From: Sphingomonas natans
Lineage (GTDB): Bacteria; Pseudomonadota; Alphaproteobacteria; Sphingomonadales; Sphingomonadaceae
Length of the DNA: 64,000 nt
Direction of reading: 5' to 3'
Assembly: GCF_030546695.1 (NCBI RefSeq)
Contig: NZ_JAUOTP010000002.1
Location: 248,001 to 312,000, forward strand
Shown here piece after piece: positions 56,632 to 64,000 of this stretch (position 1 is its first letter; each line of letters opens with the position of its first letter). Position numbers and translations under genes: made by a program. The notes under the pieces were generated by a model. The model was given only the letters and a program-made list of their open reading frames with translations, did not search any database and was not told the DNA's origin.

Positions 56632-57144
56632 TCAGAGCGCGACCGCCGCACGGCGATAGAGATCGAAGGTCGCGCGCGCCGCGGTGACCGCCTCCGCGAT
56701 CCAGGCGTCCCCGTCGGCGGCCTGGTCGAGCGCCCCCAGGAAACCGCGCCATTCGCCGGACTGATGCGTGTCGGCAAGATAGGCGGTCGGCAATCCTTCG
56801 CCGACGCGACGCGCCAGCATCCCGCCGCCGAGCCGCGAGCCTTCGATCACATAGGCCGCGCCGAACCCCGCCGCCGGCGTCGATCCGGGCGAAAAGCGCA
56901 AGGGCGCGGGGATATCGAGGCCGAGCGCGGCCAGATCGCTCTCGATCAGCGGCGTGCGCGGCCGCTGCGCCGGCAGCGCCGAGAAATCGGCCAACGCCCG
57001 CTCCACCGCCGGCAGCGCGCGCGCATGCGCGAGGAGGAAGCGCCCATAAGCGGCGCGGTCGCTGAAATCGACCTCGCCGAACGCCGCATCGACGCTTTCA
57101 TGATCGGCAGCGGTCGCCGCACGCAATGTCTGGACAGCATTCAT
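56632..57144 (-). CDS. bphO: Heme oxygenase BphO
   Basis: The 170-residue biliverdin-producing heme oxygenase shows TLRAATAADHESVDAAF with the proximal His, GFGAAYVIEGSRLGGG near the distal helix, and a C-terminal helical tail. It opens heme to biliverdin, the chromophore of BphP, whose gene lies convergent. In many bacteria the two are co-transcribed; here they face each other. The ATG at 57144 is natural; upstream in-frame codons lack resemblance. Confidence 0.88.
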   Translation of the reverse strand: MNAVQTLRAATAADHESVDAAFGEVDFSDRAAYGRFLLAHARALPAVERALADFSALPAQRPRTPLIESDLAALGLDIPAPLRFSPGSTPAAGFGAAYVIEGSRLGGGMLARRVGEGLPTAYLADTHQSGEWRGFLGALDQAADGDAWIAEAVTAARATFDLYRRAAVAL

Positions 57145-57234
57145 TTGCCCGGCATGCCTGCGCCCGCCGCCCTCGTCCAGCGCGGCCGCCCAACATGCTT
57201 CGACACGCCGGTCGCCCGGTGTAGAGCATTCCCC

Positions 57235-57495
57235 ATGCAATTCGACGATCAGCTCCTGCGCTATTTCGGCACGACCGATCTTGCCGCCATCCCGTCCGAA
57301 GCGCTGGCGCCGGGCGCCGAGCGGATGCGCGTCGATCTCGGCATGGAGCGCGACAAGGGCCGCCGCTTCGCCTTGTGGGCTCTGCTCTTCATGCTCGGCG
57401 CCGCGCCCGATCTGGACATCGCCTTCCCCGATCCCGCGGATCGCGACGCAGCACGCGATTTCATGGATCTGGCCGACCGCGCCGATCCGGACTGA
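57235..57495 (+). CDS. Small hypothetical protein, 86 aa
   Basis: The acidic 86-residue protein begins MQFDDQLLRYFGTTDLAAIP and ends FMDLADRADPD. It looks like a compact soluble helical protein with no known family. It sits divergent from bphO. The ATG at 57235 is clear. Confidence 0.6.
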   Translation: MQFDDQLLRYFGTTDLAAIPSEALAPGAERMRVDLGMERDKGRRFALWALLFMLGAAPDLDIAFPDPADRDAARDFMDLADRADPD

Positions 57496-57677
57496 GCCTC
57501 AAGGCTGGAACGCGTAGACTGCACGCGGACCTGCGTTTCGATCGGCGCGCGCCGCAATATACGCCGCGGCGGGCGGCGGCACTGCCGCCGAGGCAAATCT
57601 TCGCTGCCCACGCTTCGTTCAACTTTTGTGGACGCTCGCGTCGTCATCCGCCAAGGGGATCGGCGAGGGAGCGGCAC

Positions 57678-59096
57678 ATGGCGGCGGGAACCGGCGCCAG
57701 GGCGCCACGCGATCTGACGACAGGGCCGATCACACGCACCCTTTTGCTATTTTCGCTGCCCACGCTCGGCGCGAATATCCTCCAGTCGCTCAACGGATCG
57801 ATCAACACGGTCTGGGTGGGCCGCTTCCTGGGCGAGGCCGCGCTGGCCGCGACGAGCAACGCCAACATCATCATGTTCTTGATGTTCTCGCTCGGCTTCG
57901 GCTTCGGCATGGCCGCGACGATCCTGATGGGCCAGAGCATCGGCGCGCGCGACATCGTCGGCGCGCGCCGCGCGCTGGGCACCGGCGTCGGCATGTTCGC
58001 GATCATCTCGGTGCTGATCGCGATTGTCGGCTGGCTGTCGGCCGACGCGATCCTGCGCGTGCTGGCGACGCCGCCGGCCGCGCATGCGCTGGCGCTCGCT
58101 TATCTGCGCGTGATCTTCCTCGGCCTGCCGCCGATGTTTCTGATGCTGCTCTTCTCGATGGGGCTGCGCGCGATCGGCGATGCGATGACGCCGTTGCGCT
58201 TCATGATCCTGAATGTCGTGCTGGATGCGGGCCTCAATCCGGTGCTGATCCTCGGCCTCGGGCCCTTCCCCCGCATGGGGATCGCCGGCGCCGCGACGGC
58301 GACCTTGATCGCCAATTACGGGGCGCTGCTCGGGCTCGTCCTCTACATTTACGCCAAGGACATCGCGATCCGTCTGAAGGGCCCCGAACTGCGCTTCCTC
58401 CTGCCCGATCCGGCGCTGCTCCGGATCATCGTCACGAAGGGCCTGCCGATGGCGCTGCAGATGCTCGTTATGACCTTGTCCGGCCTCGTCATGATCGGCC
58501 TGATCAACCGTGAGGGCGTGGACGTCGCCGCCGCTTATGGCGTCGCCCAATTGCTGTGGACCTATGTCCAGATGCCCGCGATGGCGATCGGCGCTGCCGT
58601 CTCGGCGATGGCCGCGCAGAATATCGGCGCGGGCGCGTGGCACCGGATCGATCGCATCACGCGATCGGGCATCCTCGTCAATCTTGCGCTGACGGGCAGC
58701 ATCGTCGCCTTGCTGCTTCTGTTCGACAAGCCGGCGCTCTCACTGTTCCTGGGCAGCAACAGCCCCGCCATCCCGATCGCCCGGCACATCCAGTTCCTCG
58801 CCAGCTGGAGCTTCATCATCTTCGGGGTGACGATGGTTCTGTTCTCGGCGGTGCGCGCGAACGGCGCGGTGATCGCCCCGCTGCTGATCCTGGCGGCGGG
58901 CGTCTTCGGCGCGCGGCTGGCCTTTGCCTGGGCGTTCCTGCCATTCGGGCAGGATATATTGTGGTGGAGCTTCCCGGTCGGCTCCAGCGTCACGGTGGTG
59001 CTGGCGCTGCTTTATTATCGCTTCGGCGATTGGCGGAAGCCGGGCCTCGTCGCCCGCACCGTCCACGCCGAGGTCGTTGCGGAGGGCGTGGCATGA
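57678..59096 (+). CDS. MATE-family efflux transporter
   Basis: The 472-residue polytopic membrane protein has about 12 helices. MATE features: ITRTLLLFSLPTLGANILQS, FGMAATILMGQSIGARDI, and the repeated half with LPMALQMLVMTLSG, FMILNVVLDAGLNPVLI-like segments. It exports cationic drugs or metabolites by cation antiport; the substrate is unknown. GAGGGA lies upstream of the ATG at 57678. The stop overlaps the GST gene start (ATGA). Confidence 0.93.
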   Translation: MAAGTGARAPRDLTTGPITRTLLLFSLPTLGANILQSLNGSINTVWVGRFLGEAALAATSNANIIMFLMFSLGFGFGMAATILMGQSIGARDIVGARRALGTGVGMFAIISVLIAIVGWLSADAILRVLATPPAAHALALAYLRVIFLGLPPMFLMLLFSMGLRAIGDAMTPLRFMILNVVLDAGLNPVLILGLGPFPRMGIAGAATATLIANYGALLGLVLYIYAKDIAIRLKGPELRFLLPDPALLRIIVTKGLPMALQMLVMTLSGLVMIGLINREGVDVAAAYGVAQLLWTYVQMPAMAIGAAVSAMAAQNIGAGAWHRIDRITRSGILVNLALTGSIVALLLLFDKPALSLFLGSNSPAIPIARHIQFLASWSFIIFGVTMVLFSAVRANGAVIAPLLILAAGVFGARLAFAWAFLPFGQDILWWSFPVGSSVTVVLALLYYRFGDWRKPGLVARTVHAEVVAEGVA

Positions 59097-59713
59097 GCGA
59101 GAGACTTCAGCTTCACGAATATTCGCCGTCGGGCAATTGCTACAAGATCCGGCTCACCGCCGCCCTGCTCGGGATCCCTCTCGAGCGGCACGAATATGAT
59201 ATCCTGAAGAGCGAGACGCGGACGCCTGCCTTTCTAACCGAGGTCAACGCCAACGGCCGCATTCCCGTCATCCAGATCGGCGATCGCTTCCTGCCCGAAA
59301 GCAATGCCGCCTGCGCCTGGCTGGCGCATGGCAGCCGCTTGATCCCGAGCGACCGGTTCGATCAGGCCGACATGCTGCGCTGGATGTTCTTCGAACAATA
59401 TAATCACGAGCCCAATGTCGCGACACTGCGCTTCTGGCTCGCCATGATTGGCGAAGCGGCGCTTTCCGATTCCCAGCGCACGCAGATCCCCATCAAGCGC
59501 GCAGGCGGGGAGGCGGCGCTCGGGCTGATGGACGAGCATCTGACGGACCGCGCCTTCTTCGTCGGTGAGAGTTTGACGCTCGCCGACATCGCGCTCTACG
59601 CCTACACGCATGTTGCGGGCGAAGGCGGCTTCGATCTCGGCGCGTATCCGGCAATCGGTCGGTGGCTGGCGAGGGTCGCGGCAGAGCCTGGCTATCTCGC
59701 GATCACCGCCTGA
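59093..59713 (+). CDS. Glutathione S-transferase family protein
   Basis: The 206-residue protein has a thioredoxin-like N-terminal domain (LHEYSPSGNCYKIRLTAALL) and an all-helical C-terminal domain with FVGESLTLADIALYAY, the family N-capping box. ANGRIPVIQIGD shows the cis-Pro, and PESNAACAWLA the glutathione-binding Glu-Ser. The substrate is unknown. The gene is translationally coupled to the MATE transporter gene, suggesting shared detoxification. Confidence 0.93.
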   Translation: MSERLQLHEYSPSGNCYKIRLTAALLGIPLERHEYDILKSETRTPAFLTEVNANGRIPVIQIGDRFLPESNAACAWLAHGSRLIPSDRFDQADMLRWMFFEQYNHEPNVATLRFWLAMIGEAALSDSQRTQIPIKRAGGEAALGLMDEHLTDRAFFVGESLTLADIALYAYTHVAGEGGFDLGAYPAIGRWLARVAAEPGYLAITA

Positions 59714-59869
59714 CCGTCAGCACCGCAGCCCGGAAAAAACGGATCGCCGTCGCTCGCGACTCGCGTTTGCACGCGTGGCGATGGGCGGCTCCTGGGCGAT
59801 CTGCTTCCGGCGGCGATGCCTAACACTTGCTTGCGAGCCCCGCGCCATCTACACCTGACGCCATGCCGA

Positions 59870-59898
59870 GGCCGCTCCGTTGGGGCGGCCCTTTCTTT
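59870..59898 (+). terminator. Terminator or attenuator hairpin before trcR
   Basis: GGCCGCTCC-GTT-GGGGCGGCC (59870-59890) forms a stem of about eight GC pairs with one T-G, followed by CTTTCTTT. It may end the MATE-GST transcript or attenuate trcR, whose ribosome site begins nine bases later. Confidence 0.6.
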
Positions 59899-59916
59899 AT
59901 CTGGAGGATGCCGCTC

Positions 59917-60585
59917 GTGGCTCAGCCGCTCATGCCCCACGCGACCGCCTCGTGGCTGGTCGACAATACGTCCCTCAGCTTTCAGCAGATCGCCGAATTC
60001 TGCGGGCTCCACATCCTGGAAATCCAGGCCATCGCCGATGACATGGCTGCGACCAAGCTGACCGGCCGCGATCCGCTGCGCGCGCACGAGCTGACGCAGG
60101 ACGAGATCGACAAGGGCCAGAAGGATCCGAACTACAAGCTTCAGATCCTCAAAGGTCCGGATCAGCAGCGCCGCACCAAGGGCCCGCGCTACACGCCGGT
60201 CTCCAAGCGCCAGGATAAGCCGGACGGCATCGCCTGGATCATCCGCAACCACCCTGAGGTGTCCGATGGCCAGATCTCGCTGCTGATCGGCACCACCCGC
60301 ACCACGATCGCCGCGATCCGCGACCGCAGCCACTGGAACATCGCCAACATCACGCCGAAGGATCCGGTGACGCTCGGCCTGACCACCCAGCGCGATCTGG
60401 ACACGACCATCGCCAAGGCGGCGAAGGCCGCCGGCATGGAAGCCCCGGTCGATACCCGCCTGGAGGGCGATCGCGAGGCTTTGATCGAACAGCTCCGCAA
60501 CGAGCGCGACAATGTCCATAACGGCGTCGTCGCGAACGAGCCGGTGCTGTCCGACGTCGATGCGCTTTTCGGTAAGCGGAGCTGA
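59917..60585 (+). CDS. trcR: Cell-cycle regulator TrcR (DUF1013)
   Basis: This 222-residue DUF1013-family protein, an alphaproteobacterial transcription factor, matches VAQPLMPHATASWLVDNTS, FQQIAEFCGLHILEIQAI and the C-terminal VLSDVDALFGKRS. The GTG at 59917, reached from GGAGG by nine bases, gives the family start; the upstream ATG at 59863 would run through the terminator. TrcR associates with RNA polymerase in related bacteria. Confidence 0.82.
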   Translation: MAQPLMPHATASWLVDNTSLSFQQIAEFCGLHILEIQAIADDMAATKLTGRDPLRAHELTQDEIDKGQKDPNYKLQILKGPDQQRRTKGPRYTPVSKRQDKPDGIAWIIRNHPEVSDGQISLLIGTTRTTIAAIRDRSHWNIANITPKDPVTLGLTTQRDLDTTIAKAAKAAGMEAPVDTRLEGDREALIEQLRNERDNVHNGVVANEPVLSDVDALFGKRS

Positions 60586-60643
60586 GGCCCGTCCCTGATC
60601 GCTTGACCCTCGCGCGGCGTCTCGCCAATACCCGGCCGGCCCG

Positions 60644-60889
60644 ATGACCGACACCGCCGCCATCGCCGACCTTTCCTTCGAGGATGCGCTCAAGCGCCTC
60701 GAGGCGATCGTGCATCGCCTGGAGAGCGGCGAGGCCAGCCTCGAGGAATCGATCGCGCTCTACACCGAAGGCGCAGCGCTCCGCGCCAAGTGCGAGGAGC
60801 GGCTGCAGTCCGCGCAGGCGCGGATCGAGAAGATCACGCTCGGCCCCGACGGCGCGCCGCGCGGCACCGTCGCCTTCGATGCCGGCTGA
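60644..60889 (+). CDS. xseB: Exodeoxyribonuclease VII small subunit
   Basis: The 81-residue helical hairpin protein shows FEDALKRLEAIVHRLESG, EASLEESIALYTEGAALR and LQSAQARIEK. It forms ExoVII with XseA. The gene overlaps ispA by 11 bases, and the run continues with coaD, a conserved alphaproteobacterial cluster. Confidence 0.93.
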   Translation: MTDTAAIADLSFEDALKRLEAIVHRLESGEASLEESIALYTEGAALRAKCEERLQSAQARIEKITLGPDGAPRGTVAFDAG

Positions 60890-61799
60890 GGCCGGCATGG
60901 GCGCGGTGGTTCCGCTCGGCCTGAAGGCCGCCCTCGACGAGATCGCGGCCGAAGTCGATCGCGGCTTCGATCGGCTGCTCCCCGTCCCGAACGATCCGCG
61001 TCGCAATCTCTACGAAGCGATGCGCCACGCCGCGATCGGCGGCGGCAAGCGGATGCGCCCGCTCCTCGTTCGAGCCGCGGCCGACCTCTTCAAGGTCGAT
61101 CCCATTTGCTCGGGCCGCGTTGGCCTCGCGATCGAATGCGTCCACGTCTACAGCTTGATCCACGACGACATGCCCTGCATGGACGATGACGATCTGCGCC
61201 GTGGCCGCCCGACCGTCCACCGTGCCTTCGACGAGGCGACCGCCGTCCTCGCCGGCGATTCGCTCCACGCGCTCGCTTTCGAGATCCTCGCCGAACCCGA
61301 AACGCATCCCGATCCCTTCATCCGTGCCGAACTCGTCACCGAACTGGGCCGCGCGAGCGGGCCGGCGGGCATGGCGGGCGGGCAGATGATGGACCTCGTC
61401 GCCGAGACCGAGACCTTCGATCTCCCGACCGTCACCCGCCTCCAGCAGCTGAAGACCGGCGCGCTGATCGCTTTCAGCCTCGAGGCCGGCGCGATTCTCG
61501 GCCATGTCCCGCCCGAGGGGCGCCGCGCGCTGCGCGGCTATGCGCGCGACATCGGCCTCGCCTTCCAGATCGCCGACGATCTGCTGGATGTCGAAGGCCA
61601 GGAGGAACTGACCGGCAAGGCGGTCGGCAAGGACGCCGTCGCCGGCAAGGCGACCTTCGTCTCGCTGCTCGGCGTCGAGCGCGCCAAGGCGCAGGCGGCG
61701 ATGCTGGTGGAGCAGGCGATCGGTCATCTCGCGAGCTTCGGGCCCGAGGCCGATCTGCTGCGCGCCATCGCCCGCTACGTCGTCGAGCGCGACCGGTGA
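60879..61799 (+). CDS. ispA: Polyprenyl (farnesyl) diphosphate synthase
   Basis: The 306-residue trans-prenyltransferase has the first Asp-rich motif LIHDDMPCMDDDDLRRG and the second FQIADDLLDVEG. GGGKRMRPLL lies before the first. The DDxxxxD insertion between the Asp pairs indicates the bacterial type II farnesyl enzyme, which condenses DMAPP with IPP, products downstream of Dxs. Two close starts (60879 and 60897) are possible. Confidence 0.92.
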   Translation: MPAEAGMGAVVPLGLKAALDEIAAEVDRGFDRLLPVPNDPRRNLYEAMRHAAIGGGKRMRPLLVRAAADLFKVDPICSGRVGLAIECVHVYSLIHDDMPCMDDDDLRRGRPTVHRAFDEATAVLAGDSLHALAFEILAEPETHPDPFIRAELVTELGRASGPAGMAGGQMMDLVAETETFDLPTVTRLQQLKTGALIAFSLEAGAILGHVPPEGRRALRGYARDIGLAFQIADDLLDVEGQEELTGKAVGKDAVAGKATFVSLLGVERAKAQAAMLVEQAIGHLASFGPEADLLRAIARYVVERDR

Positions 61800-62281
61800 T
61801 CCGCACCGCCGTCTATCCGGGCACCTTCGATCCCCCGACGCTCGGCCACATGGACATCATCGGCCGCGTCGCGGGCATGTTCGACCGGCTCGTCGTCGGC
61901 GTTTTCACCAATGCCGCCAAGTCGCCGCTGTTCACGATCGAGGAGCGGCTGGCGATCATGGAGCGCGAGACCAGCGGCCTCGGCGGCCGGATCGAGGTCT
62001 GCTCGGCGCAGGGGCTCCTTGTCGATTTCGCGGCGTCCGTCGGCGCGGTCGCGATCGTGCGCGGCCTGCGCAACGCGGCCGACTTCGATTATGAGGCGCA
62101 GATGGCCGGGATCAACGGCCAGCTCGCGCCCGACATCGAGACGATCTTCCTGGTCGCCGAACCCCGGCTCCAGCCCATCTCCTCGACGCTCGTCAAGGAG
62201 ATCGCCCGCGGCGGCGGCAGCATCGCCGCCTTCGTCACCCCCGCCGTCGCCGCCGAGACCAATGCTCGGCTGGGCCATTGA
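61796..62281 (+). CDS. coaD: Phosphopantetheine adenylyltransferase
   Basis: The 161-residue CoaD carries out the penultimate step of CoA synthesis. VYPGTFDPPTLGHMDII holds the TxGH nucleotidyl motif, RGLRNAADFDYEAQMAGIN the phosphopantetheine site, and SSTLVKEIARGGG the ISSTxxR-like motif. The GTG start overlaps the ispA stop (GTGA). Confidence 0.96.
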   Translation: MIRTAVYPGTFDPPTLGHMDIIGRVAGMFDRLVVGVFTNAAKSPLFTIEERLAIMERETSGLGGRIEVCSAQGLLVDFAASVGAVAIVRGLRNAADFDYEAQMAGINGQLAPDIETIFLVAEPRLQPISSTLVKEIARGGGSIAAFVTPAVAAETNARLGH

Positions 62282-62302
62282 CGCTCTGAAGAGGTCTTTC
62301 GC

Positions 62303-63025
62303 ATGCGCTTGTTCCTGAAATGCGCCGCCGGCTTCCTGGCGTTCCTCGCCGCCGCGCCGTCTCTGGCGCAGGCGACGGGTCCGTCGGGGCTCGCCGAGCC
62401 CAAGGCGCCGCCCACGACCGGCACCTTCGCCGCGCCCCCCGCCGCCGATCCGGCCAACATCCTCAACATTCAGCTTTCGACTGGCGGGACCGTCTCGATC
62501 CTGCTCCGGCCGGACAAGGCCCCGCTCGCGGTCGAACGCCTGAAGGTGCTCGCAGCGCGCCATTTCTACGACGGGTTGACCTTCCACCGCGTGATCGACG
62601 GTTTCATGGCGCAGGGCGGCGATCCCAAGGGCACGGGCGAGGGCGGCTCCGACCTTCCCGATCTGAAGGCCGAGTTCAACGATCTGCCGCACGTGCGCGG
62701 CGTGATGGCGATGGCACGCGCCGGCGCGCCCGACAGTGCCAACAGCCAATTCTATCTGATGCTCTCGCCCAATCTCGGGCTCGACCTCAAATATACGATC
62801 GTCGGCCGCATCTTCCGTGGCATGCCCTATGTCGATCAGATCGCGAAGGGCGAGCCGCCCGCCAATCCGACGCGGATGGTCCGCTTCTGGTTCGGCGATC
62901 CGCCCGCGGATTCGGCCACGCCGCCGGTCGCCACCGCGCCGGCTGCGGATCTCGCGACCAAGCTCGGCCTGCCGACAACCCTCCCGAGCAAGCCTGCCGC
63001 CGCGAAGGCGCCAGCGAAGCAGTGA
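62303..63025 (+). CDS. Secreted cyclophilin-type peptidyl-prolyl isomerase
   Basis: The 240-residue protein has a signal peptide ([20 protein letters not shown]), a cyclophilin domain with canonical [15 protein letters not shown] and [11 protein letters not shown], and a Pro/Ala tail after about residue 200. Unlike the cyclophilin at 46.6 kb its active-site motif is intact. It probably assists periplasmic folding. It follows coaD by 21 bases. Confidence 0.93.
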   Translation: MRLFLKCAAGFLAFLAAAPSLAQATGPSGLAEPKAPPTTGTFAAPPAADPANILNIQLSTGGTVSILLRPDKAPLAVERLKVLAARHFYDGLTFHRVIDGFMAQGGDPKGTGEGGSDLPDLKAEFNDLPHVRGVMAMARAGAPDSANSQFYLMLSPNLGLDLKYTIVGRIFRGMPYVDQIAKGEPPANPTRMVRFWFGDPPADSATPPVATAPAADLATKLGLPTTLPSKPAAAKAPAKQ

Positions 63026-63053
63026 GGACGGCCTCGCGCAGGCGCTGAACGAC

Positions 63054-64000
63054 ATGCGCGTCGACCTCTTCGATTTCGATCTTCCGAACGATCGCATCGC
63101 GCTCCGGCCCGCCAGCCCGCGCGATGCGGCGCGGATGCTCGTCGTCGATGGCGATCAGACGACGGATGCGATCGTCCGCGATCTGCCGTCTCTGCTCCGC
63201 GTGGGCGATTGTCTCGTGTTCAACGATACGCGCGTGATCCCTGCGCAATTGGAGGGGCGGCGCGGCGAGGCCCGCATCGGCGCGACGCTCCACAAACGCG
63301 AAGGCCCGCGCGCCTGGATCGCGTTCGTGCGCAACGCCAAGCGCGTCCGAATGGGCGATCGCATCGATTTCGGCGAAGGCGTGGCTGCACTCGCCGCCGA
63401 ACGCTTCCCCGACGGCTCGATTCTGCTCGAATTCGAAGGCGACGAACCCGTCGAAATACTGCTGGAGCGCGCGGGCCGCATGCCGCTGCCGCCCTATATC
63501 GCCGGTAAGCGGCCGACCGACGCGCGCGACGCCGACGATTATCAGACGATGTTCGCGACCGAACCCGGCGCCGTCGCCGCGCCCACCGCGGCGCTCCACT
63601 TCACGCCCAGCCTGATGGCGGCGCTCGCCGAACGCGGCGTCGAGCATGCGACGCTCACCCTCCACGTCGGCGCGGGCACCTTCCTCCCCGTCAAGGTCGA
63701 CGACACCGATGCGCATGCGATGCACGCCGAATGGGGCCGGATCGACGCCGCAACTGCCGCCCGCCTCAACGCCGTTCGCGCCGCCGGCGGGCGGCTGATC
63801 GCGGTCGGCACGACGAGCCTCCGCCTGATCGAGAGCGCGACCGACGCAGCCGACCGCGTTCAGCCCTTCGAAGGCGACACGGCGATCTTCATCACCCCCG
63901 GCTACCGCTTCCGCGGCATCGACGGCCTGATAACCAACTTCCACTTGCCGCGCTCGACATTGTTCATGCTGGTGAGCGCGCTGATGGGCCGCGAGCGCAT
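63054..64000 (+). CDS. queA: tRNA ribosyltransferase-isomerase QueA, 3' end outside window
   Basis: The first 315 codons of QueA, which transfers the ribosyl moiety of SAM to 7-deazaguanine in tRNA to form epoxyqueuosine. Motifs: [48 protein letters not shown] and GTTSLRLIE, ending in [16 protein letters not shown]. The gene is the last of the xseB-coaD run and is cut by the window end. Only a short C-terminal part should be missing, since the family is about 340-350 residues long. Confidence 0.96.
   Translation, partial: MRVDLFDFDLPNDRIALRPASPRDAARMLVVDGDQTTDAIVRDLPSLLRVGDCLVFNDTRVIPAQLEGRRGEARIGATLHKREGPRAWIAFVRNAKRVRMGDRIDFGEGVAALAAERFPDGSILLEFEGDEPVEILLERAGRMPLPPYIAGKRPTDARDADDYQTMFATEPGAVAAPTAALHFTPSLMAALAERGVEHATLTLHVGAGTFLPVKVDDTDAHAMHAEWGRIDAATAARLNAVRAAGGRLIAVGTTSLRLIESATDAADRVQPFEGDTAIFITPGYRFRGIDGLITNFHLPRSTLFMLVSALMGRER

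Overview
The window is GC-rich and densely coded. Its gene content points to an alphaproteobacterium of the Sphingomonas type: CpdR, a TrcR (DUF1013) homologue, a SapC-family protein, a DUF3597 protein, a bacteriophytochrome with heme oxygenase, Zur, heme A synthase, Dxs, and three families of interspersed palindromic repeats like those common in sphingomonad genomes. No species can be named from the sequence alone.

Layout. 1-9.7 kb is a surface-polysaccharide region: a TPR protein cut by the window edge, a methyltransferase flanked by two similar beta-rich domains, a KdsC-like phosphatase, a metallophosphatase, a Nudix hydrolase, a convergent operon kpsS-SDR-sulfatase, and a mannose-6-phosphate isomerase. 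9.7-24.3 kb is mostly housekeeping: an extensin-like protein, an S10 peptidase, Ppx, RlmE, a retropepsin-like protease, a PilZ-like protein behind a long AT-rich leader with CtrA-like boxes, Dxs, Zur, CtaA, L13/S9 and a frameshifted SGNH protein. 24.4-26.0 kb is an IS1182-type insertion sequence with 4-bp target duplications and a broken transposase. 26-32 kb holds small genes, a DUF2946/TonB-receptor pair, a renal-type dipeptidase and a divergent ClpP-like protein.

32.4-37.1 kb is the most unusual part. It contains a decayed methyltransferase gene, tRNA-Gln(CUG), and a restriction-modification-like pair: a DNA methyltransferase fused to a PD-(D/E)XK-like domain, and an upstream winged-helix/HNH nuclease. 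Both genes carry inactivating lesions. Operator-like palindromes lie between them, and a G10 tract sits at the nuclease ribosome-binding position. 37.3-40.2 kb is uvrA. 40.3-43.3 kb collects toxin-antitoxin genes: DUF433/DUF5615, an orphan PaaA2-like antitoxin, a shredded BrnA-like antitoxin and MntA/HepT, with an AT-rich orphan gene among them.

43.3-64 kb returns to the core: DUF3597, CspA, a cupredoxin-like protein, OsmC, a cyclophilin coupled to a DEAD-box helicase, a FAD-linked oxidase, SapC, N-formylglutamate amidohydrolase, CpdR, tRNA-Val(GAC), a ROK sugar kinase, and bphP and bphO facing each other. A run xseB-ispA-coaD-cyclophilin-queA continues past the window end. IspA and Dxs supply isoprenoid precursors, and BphO supplies the biliverdin that BphP binds. 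Apparent frameshifts concentrate in accessory genes while core genes read intact, so decay is likelier than general sequencing error, although single-base cases in short homopolymers cannot be fully separated from error by reading alone.
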